Assembly (NCBI GenBank): GCA_002500765.1
Contig: DLSX01000126.1
Coordinates: 1 to 64,000, forward strand
Source of the DNA: Neorhizobium sp. UBA7851
Lineage (GTDB): Bacteria > Pseudomonadota > Alphaproteobacteria > Rhizobiales > Rhizobiaceae
Reading direction: 5' to 3'
DNA: 64,000 nucleotides
Shown in pieces: positions 55,038 through 63,344 of this stretch (the first letter of the stretch is position 1; every line of letters starts with the position of its first letter). A model generated the notes under the pieces. It made no database searches. It had not been told where the DNA came from and worked only from the letters and a program-made list of their open reading frames with translations. A program made the position numbers and the translations under genes.

Positions 55038-57743
55038 TTAGAAGCGACCACGATTAAGTAAATTGCCGGAGCGCTGCTGTTTGATGGTGAACTCGGTCAT
55101 CTTGTTCTCCAGCAACGTGTCCATTTCTTTTGTGAGGCGGGCGCTTAGGGCCTGATCGGTATCCTTGTTGCCGGATGCCTGTACGGTGATCGGCATCGTT
55201 GGCGAGAACACATTCGAGATGTTGTTCACCCGCCCTCCGGTAACCTCGCCGACGCTAAGCGTAGGTAGGACTGGCGTCTTACCGGCATTAATGCTTTCGA
55301 GGAGCGGCCGATTTTCTCCTGCCGCCTTGGCGTTGATAACGTGCTCGCCATCGGAAAGCTTAGCTAGCACGCTATCGCTGCGCGACGTGCCAGGCCCCCG
55401 CACTCTGCCACCACTGGCAAAGGCTTTTATCTCGCCGCCATCCTTCGCGCCGAACAGTGATCCGAAGAGGCCGCCCAGGATGCCGCCAGAGCCGGAAGTT
55501 CCGAAGATGCCAGCCAGCGGGCCGTCTCCCAATAATGCAGCCTGGAGCGTCGCCTTTACGAGCATCTGAAGAAGCCCCTGGAGAGCCTGTTCCGCCGTTG
55601 TCGTCCCCATGACAAGACCGGTCAGCGCGTCGCTGACGCCCTGAGCGAAGAAATCAGCCGTCTCACGGGCGTTTTGCTGCGAAATGGCAAGACGGTCGGT
55701 GGCCTGCACGGCCTGCGCCATATCCTGGGCGAGTTGCTGGATTTCTGAACGCTGCTGCGGCGTGAGGGTGATGCCAGCGCGTTGGGCTTCGACAAGCATC
55801 TGCTGTTCGTAGCGAAAGGCGGCTGCGGCCTGGGCCGACATGTTAAAGGCCTGCTGCTCTCCCTGTTGCGTCTTGGTGAACTGCTGGGCTTCCGTGACGA
55901 TCTGGCGATAGGCCTGCGCCTGTTGGGTCAGCTCTTGGGTTTGGCGTTGCACGTCAGCGGCGTTGGCCTTACCTCGCGCATCCGTGTCCTCAATATGCCA
56001 GTTCTCATTCGAGAGCGGGAAGGACAGGCCGAAATTGCCGGCATTCTGATGTACCCACTGGCGGGAAGCATCAGAACTGTAACCGAGATCGGCGGCATTG
56101 CCCTTATTATGCTGGCTGTTGCCAGGAGGTGCCACCCACTTACGGGCCGCTTCCGGCGAGCCGTATTTCTTCAAGGCATCAAGCCAGAGCTGGGCCTGTC
56201 GTTCGGTCGATCGGTAACCGGAATTGACGCTGACGCTACCCTTCAAATCATCCGGCATGCTGGCGAGCATGGTAGCAAGCTTGCGCTGGAATTCCGCCGC
56301 CATGCCTAAGATATGATCTTGCCCTTTCCCCGATGCCAAGACACTGGACAGATAGCGGGTCGGATCATCGGTGGCTGACTTCACGTTCACAGCCTGGAGC
56401 GCTTTACCGCGCATCTCGTTGGCGAGATAGACATCGCCCATGGTGCGGGACTTATTCAGTGCCGCTTTATAGGCGGCATCAATTCGGGCCTGGGCATCAA
56501 GGGTCGCAAGCGAGTTGGCGAGGTCCGGCACTTCCTTTTTCAGCGCGCGAACGGCATCGGCGAATGTCTGAAGCCCCTTAGCACCATTGCCGGCCGAGGT
56601 GCCGGTGCTGTTCAGCGCGCCATAGAGGTTTTCAAGCGAAGGCGTCGCATCCTTCGCCTCTTCTCCAGTGCGATAGATGAAGCCCTCGTTATATCCGTTG
56701 CGGCGATCAAGAATGTCGCGAAGTCCGATCGCCTCGTCGGTGAGACGCTGGATTTCCTGCTGTGACTGCCGGATGTTCATTTCATCGGCTGGCGTCCCCG
56801 TTGCAACTTGTTGCAAATCGGTGAGGTGCTGTTTCTCCGCTTCGAGCTGGCTGTAAATGTTGCTTAGGCGGCTCTGGACGTTACGCGTCGATTGCTCTTC
56901 GAGTTTATTGAAACTGTCGAGAACGTCGTCCATGGCGCCGACAAGACCCAGAATGGATTGCTTTGTCCAGGTGCTTACCGTGCTGCCGATCGCCGTAAAT
57001 TTCCGGTCGAGTTCGTCGGCACGGGCGATCACCTCATCAGACATCACCGCGCCCAGGTCGTTCGCCTCCTGGATAAGTTTGCGCACTCCATCGGCGCCGC
57101 GGTCCAGCAATTCGACAAAGCGCTCGCCACCGGTGCCGCCGAACAGCTCATCGGCGATACGGATTTGCGCGGCGCGGTCCAGGTGCTCAAGCTTGCCGAT
57201 GATATCCACCAAAAGCGCGGAAGGGTCTTTCAGTTTTTGCTTCAGCTCGGCGGCGCTGTAGCCAAGACGCTGGAATGCTTCGGCAGCGCTCCCCTGCCCG
57301 GTCACGATAAATTCGTCGGCACGAAGGGAAAGCTCCTTCATGCCATCTGTCAGAGCATCGATAGGGATACGGTTCGCCTGGGCGACATAGCCCAATTCCT
57401 GGAAAGCCTTGGATGACAAGCCGGCACGCTTTGCCTCATTCCCGACGTTTGCGATTTCGCGGGTCAGCGAGCCGACGCGGCTTAGAATTCCCTCAAGAAC
57501 GCCGATGGAGAGACCGGTAACGAGGCCGGCAATGCCACCCTTCATGGCAGCCATTGCGACGTTGACGCCCTTGGCAGCTTTGGTCATCGATGTTTCGAGC
57601 GCGTCAGCCGATCGTTTGGCCCGGCGTTCGATCTGATCGAAATTGTTCACGGCCGTGCGGTTGGCGCGCTGGAAGTTCCGCTCGAATTCCTTGATGCGGG
57701 CTTCGAGGGCGACAACGAGGCGTTCTTCTTCGGTTGCGGGCAT
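55038..57743 (-). CDS. phage tail tape measure protein with embedded M15 peptidase
   Basis: A 901-residue tape measure. A coiled-coil N-terminus (VALEARIKEFERNFQRANRTAVNNF) and hydrophobic AAMKGGIAGLVTGLSIGVLEGIL precede long helical stretches and a C-terminal FASGGRVRGPGTSRSDSV block as in other tape measures. Around residues 500-585 a VanY-like M15 peptidase is inserted: SGYRSTERQAQLW, HNKGNAADLGY and NENWHIEDTD supply the zinc His, Asp and His. It should cut peptidoglycan cross-links during DNA entry. It is the last structural gene on this side. Confidence 0.88.
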   Translation of the reverse strand: MPATEEERLVVALEARIKEFERNFQRANRTAVNNFDQIERRAKRSADALETSMTKAAKGVNVAMAAMKGGIAGLVTGLSIGVLEGILSRVGSLTREIANVGNEAKRAGLSSKAFQELGYVAQANRIPIDALTDGMKELSLRADEFIVTGQGSAAEAFQRLGYSAAELKQKLKDPSALLVDIIGKLEHLDRAAQIRIADELFGGTGGERFVELLDRGADGVRKLIQEANDLGAVMSDEVIARADELDRKFTAIGSTVSTWTKQSILGLVGAMDDVLDSFNKLEEQSTRNVQSRLSNIYSQLEAEKQHLTDLQQVATGTPADEMNIRQSQQEIQRLTDEAIGLRDILDRRNGYNEGFIYRTGEEAKDATPSLENLYGALNSTGTSAGNGAKGLQTFADAVRALKKEVPDLANSLATLDAQARIDAAYKAALNKSRTMGDVYLANEMRGKALQAVNVKSATDDPTRYLSSVLASGKGQDHILGMAAEFQRKLATMLASMPDDLKGSVSVNSGYRSTERQAQLWLDALKKYGSPEAARKWVAPPGNSQHNKGNAADLGYSSDASRQWVHQNAGNFGLSFPLSNENWHIEDTDARGKANAADVQRQTQELTQQAQAYRQIVTEAQQFTKTQQGEQQAFNMSAQAAAAFRYEQQMLVEAQRAGITLTPQQRSEIQQLAQDMAQAVQATDRLAISQQNARETADFFAQGVSDALTGLVMGTTTAEQALQGLLQMLVKATLQAALLGDGPLAGIFGTSGSGGILGGLFGSLFGAKDGGEIKAFASGGRVRGPGTSRSDSVLAKLSDGEHVINAKAAGENRPLLESINAGKTPVLPTLSVGEVTGGRVNNISNVFSPTMPITVQASGNKDTDQALSARLTKEMDTLLENKMTEFTIKQQRSGNLLNRGRF
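56801..56816. repeat. palindrome copy 2: TTGCAAC-TT-GTTGCAA
   Basis: Same palindrome, inside the tape measure gene. Confidence 0.85.
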
Positions 57744-57754
57744 GGGGATTTCCT

Positions 57755-59437
57755 TTAGAAAACGAGCAAGCCCTCCGGGCGCTCAGAAGCGTTGTCGTAA
57801 ATCGACCGATTATCCTCGCCCAGCACGGCGCGTCCGACCGCCATGGCGGTGGCGACGGCGCCATCAATCTTGTCGCGGGCCTTGCCCTTGTGGAATGACA
57901 GATTGCCCTTTCCGTCATCCTGGATAGCGATGTTGTCGAAGTTCCACCGGAGGACGGGATTGCCACCGTGTTGAAACCTGCGAGCGATGATTGATTTTTC
58001 CAGCTCTTTGATCGCCGGCCCCATGGTGACCCAGCCTTGCCGCATCTCGATAGCCGGAAAGCCGTCTTCCGCTAGATTGGCCATGGTGATGCGGGCATAG
58101 TGCGGGTCGAAGGCGATCTCGCGCACGTCGAAGCGAGAACAAAGGTCGCGAATGTGATCCTCGACCGCGCGTATATCGACAACATTGCCCGGCGTTGCAT
58201 AGATGAGGCCTTCTTCAGCCCACCGACTGTAGGGATAACCGGATTGCTGCGTCCGCCTATCGAGATTGTCTTCAGGGCAAAAGAACCACGGCACGACAAT
58301 GTAGCCGTCGTTTCCATCTCGCCAAGCGGCCACGATCGCAGTCAAGTCACTGGTCGATGACAAGTCCACACCTATCCAGCATGGGTCATTTTCCAAATCT
58401 TCAAGATCGACCGGCGCGGCGCCCTGGTCGTAGATGCTCATCTCTACAAACGGGTCAGAGGAATGGCCCAGCCAGACATTGAGATGGAGTTGGCGGAAGG
58501 CTTCGCGGTCGGCCGGGCGTTCGGCAGCCTCGCGAGCAAGCTGACGAAGGCCGGCGATGTCAGGATAACCATGGGCGAGACCGGGATTGGCGGCGCGCCA
58601 GACATCTTCATCCTGCCAGTCGGCGTCAGGATGGGTTTCGAACAAAATCGGCAACGTCGCCGGATCATCAATTTTGCCAGAGGCGACCTTGCGGGCATAA
58701 TCGATGATCTGAAAGCCGATATTCTCCTGCCCTCGCCCGGCCGTTGTGATGATGATGGAGAGCGAGCCCGGCACCTTCACAAGGCCGGTGCGAATGACAT
58801 CGAAGAGGTCGCGCTTTTTCCAGGCGTGAATTTCGTCCATCAGGGCGAAGACTGGCGTTCGCCCGTGCTGTGTCCCGGCGTCGCTGGAAAGGCTTTCGAG
58901 AAATGAGCCATTCGGAAAGGTCAGGCGGTTTTTATATTCCTGGAGCTTGATCGCGTTCCCAGCATCGAAGCGGCGCGATTGCTGCCCTTTTGTCCAGAGA
59001 TCAGCGTCTCCGGCGCGGATGATGCTTTCGGCTTCGGAGAAGGCGAGCTTCGCCTGTTTTCGGTCGGCAGCGGCGGTCAAGACTTCGCCACCTGGACGAG
59101 CCTCTGGCCCATGGGTGTGAAGCAGTGCCAGTGCAGCGCCCAAACTGGTTTTGCGGTTTCCGCGCGGGAGGAGCATCACGACGTTGCGTACGATGCGTGT
59201 GCCGTCATCATGGCGCGGGCCGTATATATGTCGGACAATCTTCTCCTGCCATGGGTCGAGCTGGAACGCGTTGCCCGGCAATTCCGACTTCGGATGCTTC
59301 AGGGCACGAAGCCAATCAACCGCGCGCTGACCGTAGCCGAGCGGGTCGGCAATCTCAGGGAAAGGGTTGACCGGTGCAACGCGTTGGAATGCCTGTCGGG
59401 TCCGCTTTCGGATTACGGGTTTTGCAACGGGTTGCAA
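57755..59437 (-). CDS. phage terminase large subunit
   Basis: A 560-residue packaging motor of the Terminase_1 (HK97-like) family. The ATPase has Walker A-like LLPRGNRKTS (near residue 90) and Walker B FALMDEIHAW. The nuclease domain has GVDLSSTSDLTAI, IAFDPHYARI and a late Asp in DKIDGAVATAMAV. No ATG fits: the frame before it overlaps the adaptor gene by 140 bases. TTG 59437, one base after the adaptor stop and five bases after GGGAGG, is the likely start. It is 11 bases before the tape measure gene, an unusual place for a terminase. Confidence 0.9.
   Translation of the reverse strand: MQPVAKPVIRKRTRQAFQRVAPVNPFPEIADPLGYGQRAVDWLRALKHPKSELPGNAFQLDPWQEKIVRHIYGPRHDDGTRIVRNVVMLLPRGNRKTSLGAALALLHTHGPEARPGGEVLTAAADRKQAKLAFSEAESIIRAGDADLWTKGQQSRRFDAGNAIKLQEYKNRLTFPNGSFLESLSSDAGTQHGRTPVFALMDEIHAWKKRDLFDVIRTGLVKVPGSLSIIITTAGRGQENIGFQIIDYARKVASGKIDDPATLPILFETHPDADWQDEDVWRAANPGLAHGYPDIAGLRQLAREAAERPADREAFRQLHLNVWLGHSSDPFVEMSIYDQGAAPVDLEDLENDPCWIGVDLSSTSDLTAIVAAWRDGNDGYIVVPWFFCPEDNLDRRTQQSGYPYSRWAEEGLIYATPGNVVDIRAVEDHIRDLCSRFDVREIAFDPHYARITMANLAEDGFPAIEMRQGWVTMGPAIKELEKSIIARRFQHGGNPVLRWNFDNIAIQDDGKGNLSFHKGKARDKIDGAVATAMAVGRAVLGEDNRSIYDNASERPEGLLVF
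59374..59389. repeat. degenerate palindrome copy: GTGCAAC-GC-GTTGGAA
   Basis: Two mismatches to the 16-bp consensus, 32 bases from copy 3, inside the terminase gene. Confidence 0.5.
59422..59437. repeat. palindrome copy 3: TTGCAAC-GG-GTTGCAA
   Basis: Perfect copy whose end forms the TTG start codon of the large terminase gene. Confidence 0.85.
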
Positions 59438-59438
59438 C

Positions 59439-59753
59439 TCAGCCTCCCGCCACGCATCGCAGGTCCAGCCCGTCCCGCCGGCCCAATTCCTTAATTTCCT
59501 TGAGGTCGAAAAAATCGCCTTGAAAAGAGACGCGATCGGCAGTCGCGAGGCCTTCGCGATGGCGAATGCGGAACACAAAGGCAGTTTGCTCGCTGGTGCC
59601 GGCGCTCTTGAGGAATTCTTCTGCGCTCTGTTGGATCACCTGGGCGCGTACGGTGACGAGATCGGTCCAACCTTCCGTCACGGTCCCATAGTCGTCAATG
59701 ACTTCCCCGCGCCGTTGAATGGTGATGGTCTTGTCGAGTTTACCGGCACGCAT
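59439..59753 (-). CDS. phage head-tail adaptor (head closure) protein
   Basis: A 104-residue protein of the Phage_H_T_join type: MRAGKLDKTITIQRRGEVIDDYGTV, then WTDLVTVRAQVIQQSAEEFL and VFRIRHREGL. The start overlaps the stop of the previous gene by one base (TGATG), which decides it against a 42-codon extension. It closes the head and provides the tail docking surface. Confidence 0.87.
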   Translation of the reverse strand: MRAGKLDKTITIQRRGEVIDDYGTVTEGWTDLVTVRAQVIQQSAEEFLKSAGTSEQTAFVFRIRHREGLATADRVSFQGDFFDLKEIKELGRRDGLDLRCVAGG

Positions 59754-60160
59754 CAGGCAAGTTCCTTCACGATCGCTGATAGCGAGATTACGGCATGCGA
59801 ATGGATGCCATCGGGGTCGCGAAGGAAGCGGGAGGACGCCACATGGAGATCGGCCACATGCAAGCCGGCAGCCGCCCACACGGTATCGGTCAGCGCTGCC
59901 CGGATAGCGCCAGCTATTTGCTTTGCAGTGACAAGGCCGGTTTCAGCCACCCAGATATGAAGGTCCAGAACAACATCATGGCGCTGACGCGAAATATCAC
60001 CGGCCGGTGATGACATACCTTCTCCGATCAGAACGCACGGAAAAACGGCAGGAATGCCATTGGCATCGCGCACGTTGGCGGCCGGAACGAGCGCAGTCAG
60101 CGCCGAAGAAGCTACCAGACGAGAGCGGATCGCAGCTTGGAGAGCGAGAGACGGCTCCAT
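59753..60160 (-). CDS. DUF3168 phage tail completion protein
   Basis: A 135-residue protein of the DUF3168 family (tail terminator/completion): MEPSLALQAAIRSRLVASSALTALV, FPCVLIGEG and LDLHIWVAETG. It overlaps the upstream gene by one base (TAATG), the same coupling pattern as its neighbours. Confidence 0.87.
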   Translation of the reverse strand: MEPSLALQAAIRSRLVASSALTALVPAANVRDANGIPAVFPCVLIGEGMSSPAGDISRQRHDVVLDLHIWVAETGLVTAKQIAGAIRAALTDTVWAAAGLHVADLHVASSRFLRDPDGIHSHAVISLSAIVKELA

Positions 60161-60564
60161 TATCTGGCCTCCTTCACGGCCTTGCGGATGGCACGTTTGA
60201 TGCGGTTGGCGAGGCCCTTGCGTTTCAGCCGAAAGGCCGGCCAAAAGAACGGCTGGGCGGTCGTGTTGGCAGTGCCGTATTCGACAAGATGCGGATAACG
60301 GACCTCCTCATTGCCGACTGTCACAAGCACCTCGTTTTCACCTGCAACGCGCGAGCCGCCCGGCTGAGAATAGGTCGGAGTCATCTGGCCGGGCGCGGTG
60401 ACATGGATGCTGGCGCGCAAATCACCACTATCGACCGGAGAAAGCACGCGCATGCCGATCGAGAGATCAGTGCCGGCGCTGATCAGGGCAGGTTCAACAG
60501 CCTTCCTTACTTCTTTCGGAATGGCATTGAGGCGACGTTTCAGCCTGTCGGTCTGGTGGCTCAT
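60160..60564 (-). CDS. HK97 gp10-like phage protein
   Basis: A 134-residue neck/tail-completion protein: RLNAIPKEVRKAVEPALI, MRVLSPVDSGDLRASIHV and PHLVEYGTANTTAQPFFWPAFRLK are typical of the HK97-gp10 family. The start MSHQTDRLKRR overlaps the stop of gp6 (TGATG). It lies in the cassette gp6 - gp10 - DUF3168 - adaptor. Confidence 0.88.
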   Translation of the reverse strand: MSHQTDRLKRRLNAIPKEVRKAVEPALISAGTDLSIGMRVLSPVDSGDLRASIHVTAPGQMTPTYSQPGGSRVAGENEVLVTVGNEEVRYPHLVEYGTANTTAQPFFWPAFRLKRKGLANRIKRAIRKAVKEAR

Positions 60565-60866
60565 CAGAAGACGTACTCCCGATGCGGCGCAAGCAACTGC
60601 CAAACGCTGAAAGGTGTCTCTTCGGCTGTGATGCCGATGAGCGTGGCCTCGCGGTTTTCGTAGAAATGCCCGACGAGCTGGAGAATAGCCTCGCGAACAT
60701 CATCAGGTACATCGTCGGATGTGCCGAAACCGGACGCGAGCGAAAAGCCGATAATGCCCTCGACGTGAGCCTCTGCGGCATCGATTTTGCCCTGGATAAC
60801 GAGATCGTCGATCGCGTCGGTAATGTTGAGATGAGCCTTAGCGGCGGTGAGATTGACGATGCTCAT
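60564..60866 (-). CDS. gp6-like head-tail connector
   Basis: A 100-residue helical protein of the HK97 gp6 family: VNLTAAKAHLNITDAIDDLVIQGKIDAAEAHVEGIIG, then a C-terminal region with VREAILQLVGHFYENREA. AAGGATCATTCG precedes the ATG. It is the first gene of the connector cassette and follows the inserted plus-strand gene region. Confidence 0.87.
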   Translation of the reverse strand: MSIVNLTAAKAHLNITDAIDDLVIQGKIDAAEAHVEGIIGFSLASGFGTSDDVPDDVREAILQLVGHFYENREATLIGITAEETPFSVWQLLAPHREYVF

Positions 60867-61018
60867 CGAATGATCCTTTGCAAATCGTGCGCGTGTCTCC
60901 CTGCGCCGGTCCCCGAGAGATGTAGAAAGTCGGTGGATACCCCCCGGTCACGCTTGCAAGGCGAAATTGCGGGGCTGTATTTTGCACCTTGCAGAGTGAT
61001 TGTGTGGAGAACAGCCGA

Positions 61019-61528
61019 ATGGACATGACGCAAATTCAAAGCGCGATCGCACTGGTCACAACGGCGATTGGCATGACCAACCAAGCCGCCTCCACCGCTG
61101 ATCTCATCAAGAAGCTTTTTTCTTCGAGCGAGGCGCCCGATGACGGCGAGGCATCCAAGCTCCTGAACGCGCTTGCCGCTGAATTGACAACCGCAAACGT
61201 CATGAACATGCAACTCAGCGAGGCGCTGAAGACGTTGAGCCGAGAGTTGCAGCGGCAAGACGAATTCGAACGAGAAAAGGCCAGATATGAGCTTTTTCAG
61301 ACTGGTGAGAATGATATCGTTTACAAGCTCAGGGCCGAGGCCGTTCAAGGCCAACCGCAGCACTTTATATGCCCTGTCTGCATGAACAATGACCGGCTTA
61401 TAAATTTCATTACCGGTGAAGGTGACTTCAAGGTCTGCCAGAAGGAAAACAACCATTCTTTCAGATTTAGACGCACCGATCTCCGACGAACGGGGCGGGC
61501 TATTAGTGACTACAATATCTTTGAGTAG
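61019..61528 (+). CDS. plus-strand cargo (moron-like) gene, possible zinc-finger protein
   Basis: A 169-residue protein in the opposite direction to all phage structural genes around it. An N-terminal part (MDMTQIQSAIALVTTAIGMTN) leads to a coiled coil (LAAELTTANVMNMQLSEALKTLSRELQRQDEFEREKARYEL), and then a CPVC-based metal site with a further Cys and His (FICPVCMNN, KVCQKENNHSF). GGAG is nine bases before ATG 61019; TTG 60989 and GTG 61004 are upstream alternatives. The function is unknown. It seems to have replaced a phage gene. Confidence 0.72.
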   Translation: MDMTQIQSAIALVTTAIGMTNQAASTADLIKKLFSSSEAPDDGEASKLLNALAAELTTANVMNMQLSEALKTLSRELQRQDEFEREKARYELFQTGENDIVYKLRAEAVQGQPQHFICPVCMNNDRLINFITGEGDFKVCQKENNHSFRFRRTDLRRTGRAISDYNIFE

Positions 61529-61636
61529 CTTCGTAGGCCGACATAAATCTCCACCGTCGGCACCCGCAACACGCGCAGCCTCTCTCGAGCTGCGCAATTC
61601 ACGCCGAAGCCCGTAGCGATCGAGTATCGTTGTCAT
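61529..61636 (-). pseudogene. 5' remnant of a late phage gene cut by the plus-strand cargo
   Basis: ATG 61636 lies one base after the HNH stop (TGAGATG), the spacing used by real genes here, and reads MTTILDRYGLRRELRSSREA. About 36 codons on, the frame runs under the plus-strand gene and its protein looks like an antisense shadow. A gene truncated by insertion is the simplest reading; which phage gene it was cannot be told. Confidence 0.4.
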
Positions 61637-61637
61637 C

Positions 61638-61982
61638 TCAGCGTCTCTTCTCTGCTGACTGGAGCGGGCCATCGTGGCAAGGCTGGCAGGCAGGCACCCA
61701 CTTCGAGCGGTCCCAGAAAATTACTTTGTCGCCACGATGCGGAGTGGAATGATGGACGACGGTGGCGGGATTGCCGCATCGAATGCAGGTTGGGTGCTTG
61801 GCGAGAAAGCTGGCGCGCGCCTGCTGCCAGCGGCTGTCATATCCACGCTCACGAGCGTTGGGCCGTTGGGCATCAAAAAGCGCTTTGCGCTCGCGATCAC
61901 GGGCGACGATGTGGCGGCAACGTTGGCCTTGGGAGAGCACACAGCCACAAGATCGAACTGACGGGGCGGTGCGAGGCATCAC
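61638..61982 (-). CDS. HNH endonuclease, phage type
   Basis: A 114-residue HNH nuclease: CIRCGNPATVVHHSTPHRG holds the first zinc cysteines and the catalytic HH, and VPACQPCHDGPLQSAEKR the second pair and the last His. Upstream ERGYDSRWQQARASFLAKHP is typical of phage HNH proteins that aid packaging with the terminase. It overlaps the HTH gene by four bases (ATGA). In HK97-like phages this gene normally sits beside the terminase; here it is 2 kb away. Confidence 0.87.
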   Translation of the reverse strand: MMPRTAPSVRSCGCVLSQGQRCRHIVARDRERKALFDAQRPNARERGYDSRWQQARASFLAKHPTCIRCGNPATVVHHSTPHRGDKVIFWDRSKWVPACQPCHDGPLQSAEKRR

Positions 61983-62287
61983 GAAATCCCTTCATTGCAA
62001 CACGTTGCAACAGGCCTGTATCGCTTGCGAATAAATGGCGCTTCCGCTTCAACACTGACCGCGTCGAGTTCATGGCCAAGAAATTCTAAAGCTCTCTCTA
62101 GCTGGGGCAGTGTGATACCGCCCTCACCCCTCAGAAATGCGGAAAGAGACGAGGGACTAATCGAAGCGGCGCTCGCGACCTTGGCGGCTTGGACGCGGCG
62201 GTCTGCAATCAGATTTTTAATTATTGCGGCCCAAACACTGAAGCGGCGAGCGTCATTTGCCGAGAGTATATTCCTGGGGCGCCCCAT
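61979..62287 (-). CDS. helix-turn-helix (XRE-like) protein
   Basis: A 102-residue protein with one HTH: VQAAKVASAASISPSSLSAFLRGEGGITLPQLERALEFLG, residues 33-72. GGAGG ahead of a TGATATG junction couples it to the tail chaperone gene. A DNA-binding protein in a late operon is unusual, and it is a candidate reader of the 16-bp palindrome, one copy of which lies in its own 3' end. Confidence 0.8.
   Translation of the reverse strand: MGRPRNILSANDARRFSVWAAIIKNLIADRRVQAAKVASAASISPSSLSAFLRGEGGITLPQLERALEFLGHELDAVSVEAEAPFIRKRYRPVATCCNEGIS
61995..62010. repeat. palindrome copy 4: TTGCAAC-AC-GTTGCAA
   Basis: Perfect copy in the 3' end of the HTH gene. Confidence 0.85.
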
Positions 62288-62288
62288 A

Positions 62289-62846
62289 TCAGGCCTCCAC
62301 TTTCATCGTGCCGATGCCGGCAAACACACTGCGGAATTTGTCTTCGAGAGGGCGCTCGTCTTTTTCCGCCGGCTCGCTGCCACCGTGAATTGCGCGAAGC
62401 ATGGCGAGGTGACCTTCGAAGGCTTTCGTGATTTCGATCGGAGTTGCATCCAGCGTCGCCTCTGGCGTCCAACCGAGCCAGCCGGTGCCATGCTTGTAGA
62501 GATCAACGAGATGATCAGCGAATGGACGAGTATTGGTAGGCTTCTCACCCTCATTTTCCCGAGCCGCACCGCTTTCGGCGTCCATGCCAGCGCAAGACAG
62601 GACATAAGAAATGAGATCAGGCTTGATGTCTGGCAACGCGTCGAAAACGCGACTCTCGATAAAGCCCTCGTTGAAATGAGGTTCGATGATCGCAACGGCA
62701 GCATCAAGACTGCCATCGCGAATATCTTGAATGAGTTGGCGGAAGCCGCCTTGCCGACGCTCAAGCCGGATAGCATGGCGGAGCGACGGCCGAAGTTCGA
62801 CCGCCTTATCTGCCAAGACAACAATGATTTCTTCCGCCAGCTTCAT
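62289..62846 (-). CDS. probable phage tail assembly chaperone
   Basis: A 185-residue mostly helical protein between the tail tube and HTH genes. Its N-terminal half (VELRPSLRHAIRLERRQGGFRQLIQDIRDGSL) looks like the tail-chaperone (gpG/TAC) type; the C-terminal half has PIEITKAFEGHLAMLRAIHG. The call rests on position after the tail tube and size. I did not see a clear slippery sequence for a programmed frameshift. Confidence 0.6.
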   Translation of the reverse strand: MKLAEEIIVVLADKAVELRPSLRHAIRLERRQGGFRQLIQDIRDGSLDAAVAIIEPHFNEGFIESRVFDALPDIKPDLISYVLSCAGMDAESGAARENEGEKPTNTRPFADHLVDLYKHGTGWLGWTPEATLDATPIEITKAFEGHLAMLRAIHGGSEPAEKDERPLEDKFRSVFAGIGTMKVEA

Positions 62847-62848
62847 GA

Positions 62849-63325
62849 TCAGGTGGCCGATGCCGCGACCTCAAGGATGGCGCCCGAGATCGCCAGCGAG
62901 AAGGTCGTTTTGACGACGTCATCGGAGCCCCCGAAAGCATTCTTTCGGCTGGCCACGATAGCGTTGAAATAGAAGACGGAGTTCTTCGGCGAGGCACCAG
63001 TGGCCGGTCTATCGTTCAACTCCACCTTGATATTGTAGGAAAAAGCGGTCTGCTCGGCAGCGACAAGAGCGAGATAGCCGGCGTCGGCACTGTCGCGTGC
63101 AACGGTCAACTCCATCGTGCCGTTGTCGCGCGACCCCTTGATTTTCCTCGCATAGAGCTGATCGACATATTTACCGACGACGATCTCAGCTTCGGAGCCG
63201 GCTTCGCCGACATCTTCAATGTTGGCGATCGGAGTCCAAGTGTCACCAGCGTAAGCGGTGGCCGTGGTGAAAGCCGACGTGGTTCCGATGGAAACCTTTG
63301 TGCCGGCCGCTGTTACAATACCCAT
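62849..63325 (-). CDS. phage major tail tube protein
   Basis: A 158-residue beta-rich protein starting MGIVTAAGTKVSIGTT, with WTPIANIEDVGEAGSEAEIV, DNGTMELTVARD and FYFNAIVASRKNAFGGSDDVVKTTFSLAISG, the last being the family's C-terminal strands. It matches the lambda-gpV/TP901-type tail tube. It follows the 125-residue protein and precedes the chaperone, the usual local order. Confidence 0.82.
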   Translation of the reverse strand: MGIVTAAGTKVSIGTTSAFTTATAYAGDTWTPIANIEDVGEAGSEAEIVVGKYVDQLYARKIKGSRDNGTMELTVARDSADAGYLALVAAEQTAFSYNIKVELNDRPATGASPKNSVFYFNAIVASRKNAFGGSDDVVKTTFSLAISGAILEVAASAT

Positions 63326-63344
63326 GAGATTATCCTTTCAGGGA

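Noticed and set aside
60863..61672. A 269-codon minus-strand frame as a full phage gene
   Set aside because: Most of it lies opposite the plus-strand cargo gene, which has coiled-coil and zinc-finger features; only the first 36 codons after ATG 61636 look real.
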